NCBI GenBank assembly: GCA_021796905.1
Contig: JAKABK010000065.1
Span: 1 to 7,893 of the forward strand
Direction of reading: 5' to 3'
DNA from: Actinomycetes bacterium
GTDB taxonomy: Bacteria; Actinomycetota; Acidimicrobiia; Acidimicrobiales; Palsa-688
DNA length: 7,893 nucleotides
Shown here: one piece after another, positions 1 through 6,991 of the stretch
Layout: each line of letters opens with the position of its first letter
Numbering within the stretch: position 1 is the first letter of the stretch
Notes under the pieces: model-generated
Told to the model about the DNA's origin: nothing
The model's database searches: none
The model's input: the letters and a program-made list of their open reading frames with translations, nothing else
Made by a program: the position numbers and the translations under genes

Positions 1-1392
1 GGCGACGACACCCCCGACCCCCCGGGCGCCGCGCCTTTCGTCGTCGGCGGCCCGCGACGGCCGAGCGGACCGGGGTCCCGCCCGAGCCGACCGGTCGGGT
101 GCCGGCGCCCTCCGGCCCGGGTCGGCGGCCATTCGGCGCAGGTCGTCGGGCGCCACCCGGCAACGGTCGGAGATCTCCATCAGGTACTGGTCGCGCACCA
201 GCGGGTCGGGGTGGGCGGCGACGAGCTCGACGGCCTGGCCGGCGGCCCTCACCCGCCCCTCGACGCTTCCCAGCTCGGCGCGGGCGAAGTGGCGCCCGAG
301 CTGGAACGCGACGAACGGCTCGGCGCCGGCGACCGCTCGTTGCAGGGCGGCCGGGTCCCGCCGGGCGAGATCTGCGGGGTCCTCGCCTGCGGGCAGGGCG
401 GCGACGCGGATGTCCACCTCGAAGCGCCGTTCCCACTCGTGGACCCGCTCCGCGGCCGCCTGGCCCGCGGCGTCGGCGTCATAAGCGAGGACGATCCGGC
501 GGGCGAACTTGGTGAGCAGGCGGATGTGGCCGTCGGCGAGAGCGGTACCGCAGGTCGCCACGGCCTCCCCCACCCCGGCCCGGTGCAGTCCGATCACGTC
601 GGTGTAGCCCTCGCAGACCACCACCCTGTCCCGAGCAACGATCTCCTTCTTGGCCCAGTTGAGCCCGTAGAGCACGCTGCTCTTGTCGTAGACGGCGGTG
701 CCGGTCGTGTTCTTGTACTTGGGCGGCCTCCCTCCGGGCAGCATCCGGCCGCCGACGCCGATCGGCCGGTCCGCGGGGTCGAAGATCGGGAACAGCAGGC
801 GGGCACGGAAGAAGTCCCGGTAGCGGCCCCGCTCGTCGAGGGACCCGAGACCGGCGTCGACCAGGGCGGCCGCCGGCAGGCCAAGGGCCCGCCGCAGCGG
901 GTCCCAGCCGTCTGGCGCCCAGCCGAGCTGGTAGCGGCGGACCAGCTCCCCGTCGTAGCCCCGCTCGGCTCTCAGGTAGCGGCGGGCGCCCGCCGCGTCG
1001 GGGGCGTCGAGGAGACGGGCGTGGTACCAGCGGATCGCACCGGCGAGGGTCTCGTAGATCCTCGAGCGGCGGGTGTGGTCACGTCCCGCCGGCTCCTCGT
1101 CGTAGCGCAAGGTGATCCCGGCGCGCCCGGCGAGCTTCTCGACCGCCTCGGCGAAGTCGAGGTGCTCGAGCTGGCGGACGAAGGTGATCACGTCCCCGCT
1201 CGCCTGGCAGCCGAAGCAGTGGTAGAGCCCGAGCTCGGCGTTGAGCGAGAACGACGGGGTGCTCTCGGTGTGGAACGGGCACAACCCGACCCAGCGGGTA
1301 CCGACCCGACGCAGGGCCAGGTGCTCGCTGGCGAGGGCCACCAGGTCGGTGGCGGCCCGGACGCGGGCGATGTCCTCGTCGACGATCCCCAC
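1..1392 (-). CDS. dnaG: DNA primase DnaG (3' end beyond the window)
   Basis: DnaG makes the short RNA primers for chromosome replication and works with the replicative helicase DnaB at the fork. Seen here: an N-terminal CHC2 zinc-binding domain with C38-P-F-H41 and C59-F-G-C62; the RNA polymerase core with a RDFFRARLLFPI segment at about 192-203; a TOPRIM domain with E261-G-Y-T-D265 and the metal-binding pair D305-A-D307. After about residue 424 the chain becomes an Arg/Pro/Ala/Gly-rich linker with no recognisable fold and is still open at the window edge. The usual DnaB-binding C-terminal domain (about 150 residues) should lie outside. The start is a GTG 15 bases after the ppdK stop, preceded only by a weak CAGG. 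It gives MGIVDEDIARVR, matching the usual primase N-terminus. The short gap suggests cotranscription with ppdK. Identity is certain; completeness cannot be judged. Confidence 0.96.
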   Translation of the reverse strand, partial: MGIVDEDIARVRAATDLVALASEHLALRRVGTRWVGLCPFHTESTPSFSLNAELGLYHCFGCQASGDVITFVRQLEHLDFAEAVEKLAGRAGITLRYDEEPAGRDHTRRSRIYETLAGAIRWYHARLLDAPDAAGARRYLRAERGYDGELVRRYQLGWAPDGWDPLRRALGLPAAALVDAGLGSLDERGRYRDFFRARLLFPIFDPADRPIGVGGRMLPGGRPPKYKNTTGTAVYDKSSVLYGLNWAKKEIVARDRVVVCEGYTDVIGLHRAGVGEAVATCGTALADGHIRLLTKFARRIVLAYDADAAGQAAAERVHEWERRFEVDIRVAALPAGEDPADLARRDPAALQRAVAGAEPFVAFQLGRHFARAELGSVEGRVRAAGQAVELVAAHPDPLVRDQYLMEISDRCRVAPDDLRRMAADPGRRAPAPDRSARAGPRSARPSRAADDERRGARGVGGVVA

Positions 1393-1407
1393 GTCCGGGC
1401 CTGCCTG

Positions 1408-4047
1408 TCAGGGGTTGGCGATCACCGCCTGGGCGGCCGCCAGGCGGGCGATCGGGACCCGGTAGGGGGAGCACGACACGTAGTCGAGCCCGGCCCGGTA
1501 GAAGAAGTCGATCGACTCGGGGTCACCTCCGTGCTCACCGCAGACCCCGAGCTCGAGGTCCGGCTTGGTCGCCCGGCCCCGCTCGACGGCGTCGAGGACC
1601 AGCTGGCCGACACCGGCCTGGTCGATGGTCTCGAAGGGGTTGCGGGCGAGCAGGCCCTGCTCCAGGTAGGTGCTCATCATCCGGCCCTCGACGTCGTCAC
1701 GGCTGAAACCGAAGGTCATCTGTGTGAGGTCGTTGGTGCCGAAGCTGAAGAAATCGGCCTCCTCGGCGATCTCGTCCGCCCTGACCGCTGCCCGGGGGGT
1801 CTCCACCATCGTCCCGATAGCGACGTGCAGTTTGGCGGCCTGCCGCTTGGGCAGGGCGCCGACGACCTCCGCGACCGTGTCGGCGACCCAGCTGCGGGCC
1901 AGGCCGAGCTCGGCCCGGGTGACGGTGAGGGGGATCATCACCTCGACCTTGGGCTTTCCCCCGGCCTCCAGCCGCTCGGCAGCGGCCTGCATCAGCGCCC
2001 GGACCTGCATGGCGTACAACCCCGGTTTGATCACCCCCAGGCGCACCCCGCGGGTGCCGAGCATCGGGTTCGCCTCCCGCCACGACCGGGCCGCCCCTAG
2101 GAGCTTCTCCTCCTCGGGGTCGAGGCCTGCGGTCGCCCGCTTCAGTTCCAGCTCCTCGGTGGAGGGCAGGAACTCGTGCAGCGGCGGGTCGAGCAGGCGC
2201 ACCGTCACCGGCAGGCCGTCCATCGCCTCGAGGATCGCGACGAAATCGGCTTTCTGGGCGACCCTCAGCTCCTCGAGCGCGGCCGCCTCGTCCTCGGGGG
2301 TGTCGGCGAGGATCATCCGTCGCACGATCGGCAGTCGGTCCTCGGCGAGGAACATGTGCTCGGTGCGGCACAGTCCGATGCCCTCCGCCCCGAACTGCCG
2401 GGCGTTGGCGGCGTCGGGCCCGTTGTCGGCGTTGGCCCACACCGCGAGCTTCCCCTTGCGGATCTTGTCGGCCCAACCGAGGATCGTGGCGAGCTCCTCT
2501 GGTGGCTCGGCGAGGCTGAGGCGGACCTCACCGAGGGCCACCTCACCGCTGCCCCCGTCGATGGAGATCACGTCGCCCTCCTGGACCGTCACCCCCCCGG
2601 CGCGAAACGAGCGGCCCGTGATCCTGACCGCCTCGGCGCCGACGACCGCCGGCTTGCCCCAGCCTCTGGCGACGACCGCCGCGTGACTGACCAGCCCGCC
2701 CCGGGAGGTGAGGATCCCCGCTGCAGCGATCATCCCGTGGACGTCCTCGGGGGAGGTCTCGGAGGTGACGAGGATCACCGACTCACCCCGTCCGGCGGCG
2801 GCTGCGGCGTCGTCGGCGCTGAAATATGCCTTCCCGACCGCCGCGCCGGGCGAGGCCGCCAGACCCTTGGCGATCAGCTCCGCCGGTTTCTCGGCGAACT
2901 GGGGGTGCAGCACCTGGTCCAGGTGGTCCGCGCCCACCCGGCAGACAGCCTCCTCACGGGTGATCTTCCAGCCCCGCTGCTTGGTCATGTCGACCGCCAT
3001 GCGCAGCGCGGCGCGCCCGGTGCGCTTGCCGACCCGGGTCTGGAGCATCCACAGCTTGCCCTGTTCGATCGTGAACTCCGTGTCGCACATGTCCCGGTAG
3101 TGCTCCTCCAACCGGGCGAATATCCCCATCAGCTCCTCGAATATCTTCGGGAAACGGTCCCGGAGGGCAGAAAGCGGGAGGGTGTTGCGGATACCGGCGA
3201 CGACGTCCTCACCTTGGGCATTGACGAGGAAGTCGCCGTACTCGCCCTGGGCGCCGGTCGCCGGGTCACGGGTGAAACCGACCCCGGTGCCGCTGTTGTC
3301 GTCACGGTTCCCGAAGACCATCGTCTGCACGTTGACCGCGGTTCCGAGGTCGTGGGGGATGCGCTCACGCACCCGGTAGGCGACCGCCCGGGCCCCGTTC
3401 CAGGAGGCGAAGACCGCCTCGATCGCGCCCCTCAGCTGTTCGAGGGGGTCCTGGGGGAAAGGCCTCCCCACCTGGTCGGAGACGACCTTCTTGTAGGTTT
3501 CGGCCAGTTCCCGGAGGACATCGGGGCCGAGCTCGGCGTCGCTGCCCACCTCAGAGAGAGCCTTGGCCTGCTCGAACGGCTCGTCGAACAGCTTCCCCTC
3601 GACGCCGAGCACGATCCGCCCGTACATCGAGATGAACCGGCGGTAGGAGTCGTAGGCGAAGCGCTCGTCGCTCGTCTGGTCGGCCAACCCTTTCACCGAG
3701 TCGTCGTTGAGCCCGAGGTTCAAGACGGTGTCCATCATCCCCGGCATCGAGAACTTCGCCCCGGAGCGCACGCTCACCAGCAGCGGGTCGCTCGGGTCCC
3801 CGAGGGTCTTTCCCATCGCCTTCTCCAGCTTGCGGACCTGCTTGGCGATCTCGACGTCGAGCTCTTCGGGCCAGCCGCCGGCGAGGTAGGCCCGGCAGGC
3901 GTCGGTGCTGATCGTGAAGCCCGGCGGGACCGGCAGACCGAGGACCGAGGTCATCTCAGCCAGGTTGGCCCCCTTGCCGCCGAGCAGGTCCTTCAGCTCC
4001 ATCGGCGGGCGACGGTGCTTGTGGTCGAAGGCGTAGGTGTAGGTCAT
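1408..4047 (-). CDS. ppdK: Pyruvate, phosphate dikinase
   Basis: This cytoplasmic enzyme interconverts pyruvate + ATP + phosphate and PEP + AMP + diphosphate, linking glycolysis and gluconeogenesis at low energy cost. The 879 residues are the normal length. Seen here: an N-terminal ATP-grasp region with GGKGANLAEM (K25), R94 and MPGMMDT from 101; a swivelling phosphohistidine domain with GGLVSHAAVV (H455 is the phosphorylated histidine); and a PEP/pyruvate TIM barrel with CRTEHMF (R561), FGTNDLTQM (N772) and GVCGEHGGDP (C836, the expected general acid). H455 and R561 carry the same numbers as in the Clostridium symbiosum enzyme, as I recall them. One oddity is V453, where the family normally has the Thr targeted by the PPDK regulatory protein. 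The ATG at 4047 gives MTYTYAFDHK, a family-like start, with AGGAGG 13 bases upstream. The frame stays open upstream inside glyS, but that part is shadow sequence. It lies 56 bases after glyS and 15 before dnaG. Confidence 0.97.
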   Translation of the reverse strand: MTYTYAFDHKHRRPPMELKDLLGGKGANLAEMTSVLGLPVPPGFTISTDACRAYLAGGWPEELDVEIAKQVRKLEKAMGKTLGDPSDPLLVSVRSGAKFSMPGMMDTVLNLGLNDDSVKGLADQTSDERFAYDSYRRFISMYGRIVLGVEGKLFDEPFEQAKALSEVGSDAELGPDVLRELAETYKKVVSDQVGRPFPQDPLEQLRGAIEAVFASWNGARAVAYRVRERIPHDLGTAVNVQTMVFGNRDDNSGTGVGFTRDPATGAQGEYGDFLVNAQGEDVVAGIRNTLPLSALRDRFPKIFEELMGIFARLEEHYRDMCDTEFTIEQGKLWMLQTRVGKRTGRAALRMAVDMTKQRGWKITREEAVCRVGADHLDQVLHPQFAEKPAELIAKGLAASPGAAVGKAYFSADDAAAAAGRGESVILVTSETSPEDVHGMIAAAGILTSRGGLVSHAAVVARGWGKPAVVGAEAVRITGRSFRAGGVTVQEGDVISIDGGSGEVALGEVRLSLAEPPEELATILGWADKIRKGKLAVWANADNGPDAANARQFGAEGIGLCRTEHMFLAEDRLPIVRRMILADTPEDEAAALEELRVAQKADFVAILEAMDGLPVTVRLLDPPLHEFLPSTEELELKRATAGLDPEEEKLLGAARSWREANPMLGTRGVRLGVIKPGLYAMQVRALMQAAAERLEAGGKPKVEVMIPLTVTRAELGLARSWVADTVAEVVGALPKRQAAKLHVAIGTMVETPRAAVRADEIAEEADFFSFGTNDLTQMTFGFSRDDVEGRMMSTYLEQGLLARNPFETIDQAGVGQLVLDAVERGRATKPDLELGVCGEHGGDPESIDFFYRAGLDYVSCSPYRVPIARLAAAQAVIANP

Positions 4048-4060
4048 GGCTGGCAACGGT

Positions 4061-4066
4061 CCTCCT
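4061..4066 (-). promoter_or_regulatory. Shine-Dalgarno site of ppdK
   Basis: On the minus strand this reads AGGAGG, a perfect anti-Shine-Dalgarno match, 13 bases before the ppdK ATG. The spacing is longer than ideal. It is the only canonical site found ahead of the five minus-strand genes. A TTG only four bases after it, in the same frame and three codons upstream, is a less likely alternative start because ATG better fits the family N-terminus. Confidence 0.6.
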
Positions 4067-4081
4067 GGCCCCCCGGGGGCC
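4067..4081 (-). other. GC inverted repeat next to the ppdK ribosome site
   Basis: The arms GGCCCC and GGGGCC flank a three-base loop, forming a short, strong hairpin on either strand. On the minus strand it follows the glyS stop and directly abuts the AGGAGG of ppdK. It has no downstream T-run, so it is not a classical intrinsic terminator. It could tune readthrough, stabilise mRNA ends or affect ribosome access, or it may be a chance product of high GC. Confidence 0.4.
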
Positions 4082-4103
4082 GGCGCGGGTGTACCCCCCG
4101 AGA

Positions 4104-5423
4104 CTACCGAGCCAGCCGGTCGGTGACCTCCGACACCAGCGCGTCGATCGGGACCCGTACCTGCTCGGTGGTGTCCCGGTCCCGGATGGTGACCGCCCGG
4201 TCCCCGAGGCTGTCGAAGTCGACCGTGACGCACAGCGGGGTGCCGATCTCGTCCTGGCGTCGGTAACGCCGGCCGATCGACTGGGTCTCGTCGTAGTCGC
4301 ACATGAAGCCGGTCTCGAGCATCCCGAGCACCTCGTGGGCGACCGGCACCAGGGTGTCCTTGCGCGAAAGTGGCAGGACCGCCACCTGGTAGGGGGCGAT
4401 CCGCGGGTCGAGGCGCAGCACGCTGCGCGTCTCGCCACCCACCTCGTCGCTGTCCCACGCGGCGAGCAGGAAGGCCATCGTCGCCCTGGTCGCCCCGGCC
4501 GCCGGCTCGATCACGAAGGGCGTGTAGCGCTCCCCGGATGCCTGGTCGAAGTACTCGAGGCGGGTGCCGCTCGCCTCGGAATGGGCCCGCAGGTCGAAGT
4601 CGCCCCGGTTGGCGATCCCCTCGAGCTCGCCCCAGCCCCACGGGAAGCGCAGCTCCACGTCGGTGGCCGCGACGGCGTAGTGGGCCAGCTCCTCCTCGGC
4701 GTGCGGGCGTAGCCGGAGCATGTCGGGGGGGATGCCGAGCCCGACGTACCACGCGAGGCGCTCGGCGCACCAGTACTCGAACCAGCGCTCGGCGTCGCCG
4801 GGAGCCACGAAGTACTCGAGCTCCATCTGCTCGAACTCCCGGGTGCGGAACACGAAGCCGCCCGGGGTGATCTCGTTGCGGAAGCTCTTGCCGATCTGGG
4901 CGATCCCGAACGGCGGTCGCTTGCGGGAGGTCTGCAACACGTTCGTGAAGTTGACGAAATGCCCCTGGGCGGTCTCGGGGCGCAGGTAGGCGACGCTGCT
5001 GTCGTCGTCGACCGGGCCGGCGTGGGTCCTGAACATCAAGTTGAACGCCCTGGCCTCGGTGAGGTCCGCGCTGGCACACCTCGGGCAGTGCAGCCGGCCG
5101 TCGTCACCGACCTCCAGGTGGTCGGCCCGCCAGCGTTCCTTGCAGTTACGGCAGTCGACCAGCGGGTCGGTGAAGTTGGCGAGGTGACCGGAAGCCTCCC
5201 AGATCCTGGGGCTGGAGAGGATCGCCGCGTCGAGCCCGACCACGTCGTGGCGCAACTGGACCATCGAACGCCACCACGCGTTCTTCACGTTGCGCAGCAT
5301 CAGCACACCGAGCGGCCCGTAGTCGTAGGTGGATCGGAACCCGCCGTAGATCTCGGCCGAGGGGAAAACGAACCCCCGCTGCTTGCAGAGCCGGACGAGG
5401 TCGTCGAGGTCGGGGGCGGCCAT
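4104..5423 (-). CDS. glyS: Glycyl-tRNA synthetase, one-chain dimeric type
   Basis: This enzyme charges tRNA-Gly with glycine in the cytoplasm. The 439 residues belong to the class II homodimeric form found in archaea, eukaryotes and actinobacteria, not the bacterial alpha2-beta2 form. Seen here: an N-terminal GFVFPSAEIYGG segment; two Cys pairs, C91-x-x-C94 and C113-x-x-C116, likely binding zinc; a RPETAQG active-site element at 148-154; motif 2 with FRNEITPGG at 181-189; motif 3 with EPAAGATR ending at R313; and a C-terminal HGTP anticodon-binding domain from about 340 (IAPYQVAVLPL). The ATG start lies six bases after the recO stop with no Shine-Dalgarno sequence, so translation is probably coupled to recO. 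It ends in TAG, and the 56-base gap to ppdK follows. No T-box or other leader is possible in the six-base space. All key motifs are intact. Confidence 0.97.
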   Translation of the reverse strand: MAAPDLDDLVRLCKQRGFVFPSAEIYGGFRSTYDYGPLGVLMLRNVKNAWWRSMVQLRHDVVGLDAAILSSPRIWEASGHLANFTDPLVDCRNCKERWRADHLEVGDDGRLHCPRCASADLTEARAFNLMFRTHAGPVDDDSSVAYLRPETAQGHFVNFTNVLQTSRKRPPFGIAQIGKSFRNEITPGGFVFRTREFEQMELEYFVAPGDAERWFEYWCAERLAWYVGLGIPPDMLRLRPHAEEELAHYAVAATDVELRFPWGWGELEGIANRGDFDLRAHSEASGTRLEYFDQASGERYTPFVIEPAAGATRATMAFLLAAWDSDEVGGETRSVLRLDPRIAPYQVAVLPLSRKDTLVPVAHEVLGMLETGFMCDYDETQSIGRRYRRQDEIGTPLCVTVDFDSLGDRAVTIRDRDTTEQVRVPIDALVSEVTDRLAR

Positions 5424-5429
5424 GGCCGG

Positions 5430-6188
5430 TCAAGGTACCGGCAGCCGGTGCGGGACGCGCTCCAACAGCCGGGGCACCCGCAACCTGCGCTCCAGGTGGG
5501 CCTCGAGGGCAGCGGTGGCGAGGTCGGTCACCTCGGTGGCGAGCGGGCCGGGCGGGGTGCCGAGCGCCCCGGCCAGGTCCCCGCCGAGGATCCTGGCGAC
5601 GACGCCGAGCGCGGCGGGGCTCGCGGCGCGCCTGCCGCCACCGGTCGGCACGCACGCCCGGCACAGCGCCCCGCCCTCGACCGGGTCGAGGGCCACCAGT
5701 TCCGCCTCGGTCGCCGGCGAGGCGCAGCGCACGCAGGTCTCGACCGCCGGCGCCACCCCTTCGAGGGCCAGCAGCTTCCAGTAGAAGCCGGCGACCACCA
5801 GCGGGGCGGGGCGGGTCGCGAGGGTGCGCAACGCCCCGAGGAGCATCGCGTAGAGCTTCGGGTCCGCCTCGCCCTCCCTGGCGACCTGGTCGACCGCCTC
5901 TAGCAGGGCGAGGGCGTCGCGGAGCCGGCCGAGCTCGCCGCGCAGCTCCCCGAAGGCGTCGATCGCCTCGGCCTGGGTGACCACGTCGAGCTCCCGTCCC
6001 TCGGCCAGGAGCACCGCGACATGTCCGGCCGGCTCGAGGCGTCCGCCGAGCCGGCTCGAGCTGCGCCGCACGCCCTTGGCCACCGCCCGGACCTTGCCCC
6101 GCCCAGCGGTGAGCAGCACCACGATCCGGTCGGACTCGCCGAGCTTGTAGGTCCGAACGACGATCGCCTCGTCCCGGTAGAGGGCCAC
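5430..6188 (-). CDS. recO: DNA repair and recombination mediator RecO
   Basis: RecO acts with RecR (and RecF) to load RecA onto single-stranded DNA coated by SSB, and it anneals strands during gap repair. The 252 residues fit the family. Seen here: an N-terminal OB fold, residues 1 to about 80, opening ALYRDEAIVVRTYKLGESDR, the family's characteristic start; a helical middle; and a zinc-ribbon-like cluster C152-V-R-C155 and C176-R-A-C179. The start is a GTG 12 bases after the uppS stop. There is no Shine-Dalgarno sequence there (the upstream bases are CCCGGGCGCGTC), so expression probably depends on translation from uppS. The stop lies six bases before glyS. The gene sits in a housekeeping operon and shows no sign of transfer. 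Confidence 0.95.
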   Translation of the reverse strand: MALYRDEAIVVRTYKLGESDRIVVLLTAGRGKVRAVAKGVRRSSSRLGGRLEPAGHVAVLLAEGRELDVVTQAEAIDAFGELRGELGRLRDALALLEAVDQVAREGEADPKLYAMLLGALRTLATRPAPLVVAGFYWKLLALEGVAPAVETCVRCASPATEAELVALDPVEGGALCRACVPTGGGRRAASPAALGVVARILGGDLAGALGTPPGPLATEVTDLATAALEAHLERRLRVPRLLERVPHRLPVP

Positions 6189-6200
6189 GACGCGCCCGGG

Positions 6201-6941
6201 TCAGCCCGGGATGCCCTCGCGGCGGGTGGCGGCCCCGAAGCGGCGGTCGCGGGCCTGGAACTCCCGGACCGCCTCGAAGAGGTGCTCGCGGCGGAAGTCG
6301 GGCCAGAGCACGTCGGAGAACACCAGCTCGGAGTAGGCCAGCTCCCAGATGAGGAAGTTGGAGATCCGCAGCTCCCCGGAGGTCCGGATCACCAGGTCGG
6401 GGTCGGGGATGCTCGGGTCGTAGAGGTGCCGGGCGATCGTCCGCTCGTCGATCTTCGACGCGGGGATCCCCGACTCGACTATCGAGCGGACCGCGTCGAC
6501 GATCTCGGTCCGACCGCCGTAGTTGAACGCGACCGTGAGGGTCATCGCGGTGTTCCCGGCGGTGAGCGCCGCCGCCTCGTCCATCCGGCGTCCGACCCAG
6601 CGCGGCACCCGCCAGTCCCGCCTCCCGATGAAGCGGATCCGCACCCCGAGGGCGTGCAGCTCGTCGCGTCGGCGGGTGAGGAGCCGGTCGGCGATCACGT
6701 CGAGCAGGAAGCGGACCTCCTCGGCCGGGCGGCGCCAGTTCTCGGTCGAGAAGGCGTACACCGTGAACCACTCCAGACCGAGCTCGAGCGCCCCCTGGGC
6801 GGCGTCGAAGAGGGCCTCCTCCCCCGCCCGGTGCCCCTCGGTGCGCGCCAGGCCCCGCTGGGTCGCCCAACGGCCGTTGCCGTCCATCACGCACGCCACG
6901 TGGCGCGGGATGCGCTGCGGGTCGAAGCCGTCCAGGTCCAT
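6201..6941 (-). CDS. uppS: Isoprenyl (undecaprenyl/decaprenyl) diphosphate synthase
   Basis: This cis-prenyltransferase condenses isopentenyl diphosphate units onto an allylic primer to make the polyprenyl carrier for peptidoglycan and other wall polymers, at the inner face of the membrane. The 246 residues are typical. Seen here: HVACVMDGNGRWA with catalytic D20; YAFSTENWRRP at 62-72; VAFNYGGRTEI at 137-147; and PDLVIRTSGELRISNFLIWE at 181-200, the diphosphate-binding region. Product length (C50 or C55) cannot be told from this. The ATG at 6941 is chosen because a TANNNT element ends seven bases before it, which suits a leaderless transcript. A GTG at 6950 would add three residues (MAT) and has AGGGG five bases upstream, so it remains possible. 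It is the first gene of the minus-strand set, divergent from the dinG-like gene. Confidence 0.96.
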   Translation of the reverse strand: MDLDGFDPQRIPRHVACVMDGNGRWATQRGLARTEGHRAGEEALFDAAQGALELGLEWFTVYAFSTENWRRPAEEVRFLLDVIADRLLTRRRDELHALGVRIRFIGRRDWRVPRWVGRRMDEAAALTAGNTAMTLTVAFNYGGRTEIVDAVRSIVESGIPASKIDERTIARHLYDPSIPDPDLVIRTSGELRISNFLIWELAYSELVFSDVLWPDFRREHLFEAVREFQARDRRFGAATRREGIPG

Positions 6942-6948
6942 CGTCGCC

Positions 6949-6954
6949 ACCGTA
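6949..6954 (-). promoter_or_regulatory. Candidate -10 element for the uppS operon
   Basis: The minus strand reads TACGGT, a TANNNT match, ending exactly seven bases before the uppS ATG. That is the geometry of actinobacterial leaderless promoters, in which transcription starts at the A of the start codon. There is no recognisable -35 hexamer. In GC-rich DNA TANNNT is uncommon but can occur by chance. The hexamer overlaps the alternative GTG start at 6950, so the two readings compete. Confidence 0.4.
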
Positions 6955-6978
6955 TCCCCTGCCCACCCGCGTGCCGGG

Positions 6979-6984
6979 TAGCCT
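6979..6984 (+). promoter_or_regulatory. Candidate -10 element for the dinG-like gene
   Basis: The plus strand reads TAGCCT, a TANNNT match, ending seven bases before the GTG at 6992. No -35 hexamer and no Shine-Dalgarno sequence are visible, so a leaderless transcript is the simplest reading. It faces the similar element of uppS in a 50-base divergent gap. Confidence 0.4.
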
Positions 6985-6991
6985 CCCGCCG

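Noticed and set aside
211..2100. Long plus-strand open frame opposite dnaG and ppdK
   Set aside because: It is an antisense shadow. Its codons are the reverse complement of dnaG in register, and high GC removes stop codons. It has no protein motifs, and the true genes on the other strand have complete catalytic motifs.
4067..4081. Intrinsic terminator after glyS
   Set aside because: The stem is short and no T-run follows on the minus strand. The ppdK ribosome site comes immediately after, so I list it only as an inverted repeat.
2176..4266. Long plus-strand open frame opposite ppdK
   Set aside because: It is an antisense shadow in GC-rich DNA with a biased Asp/Gly/Val/Leu composition and no recognisable domain or ribosome site.
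4048..5079. Upstream extension of the ppdK frame to give a 1223-residue protein
   Set aside because: The extra 344 residues lie antiphase inside glyS, are low-complexity Arg/Gly/Pro sequence, and resemble nothing. The normal PpdK N-terminus and a Shine-Dalgarno site occur at 4047.
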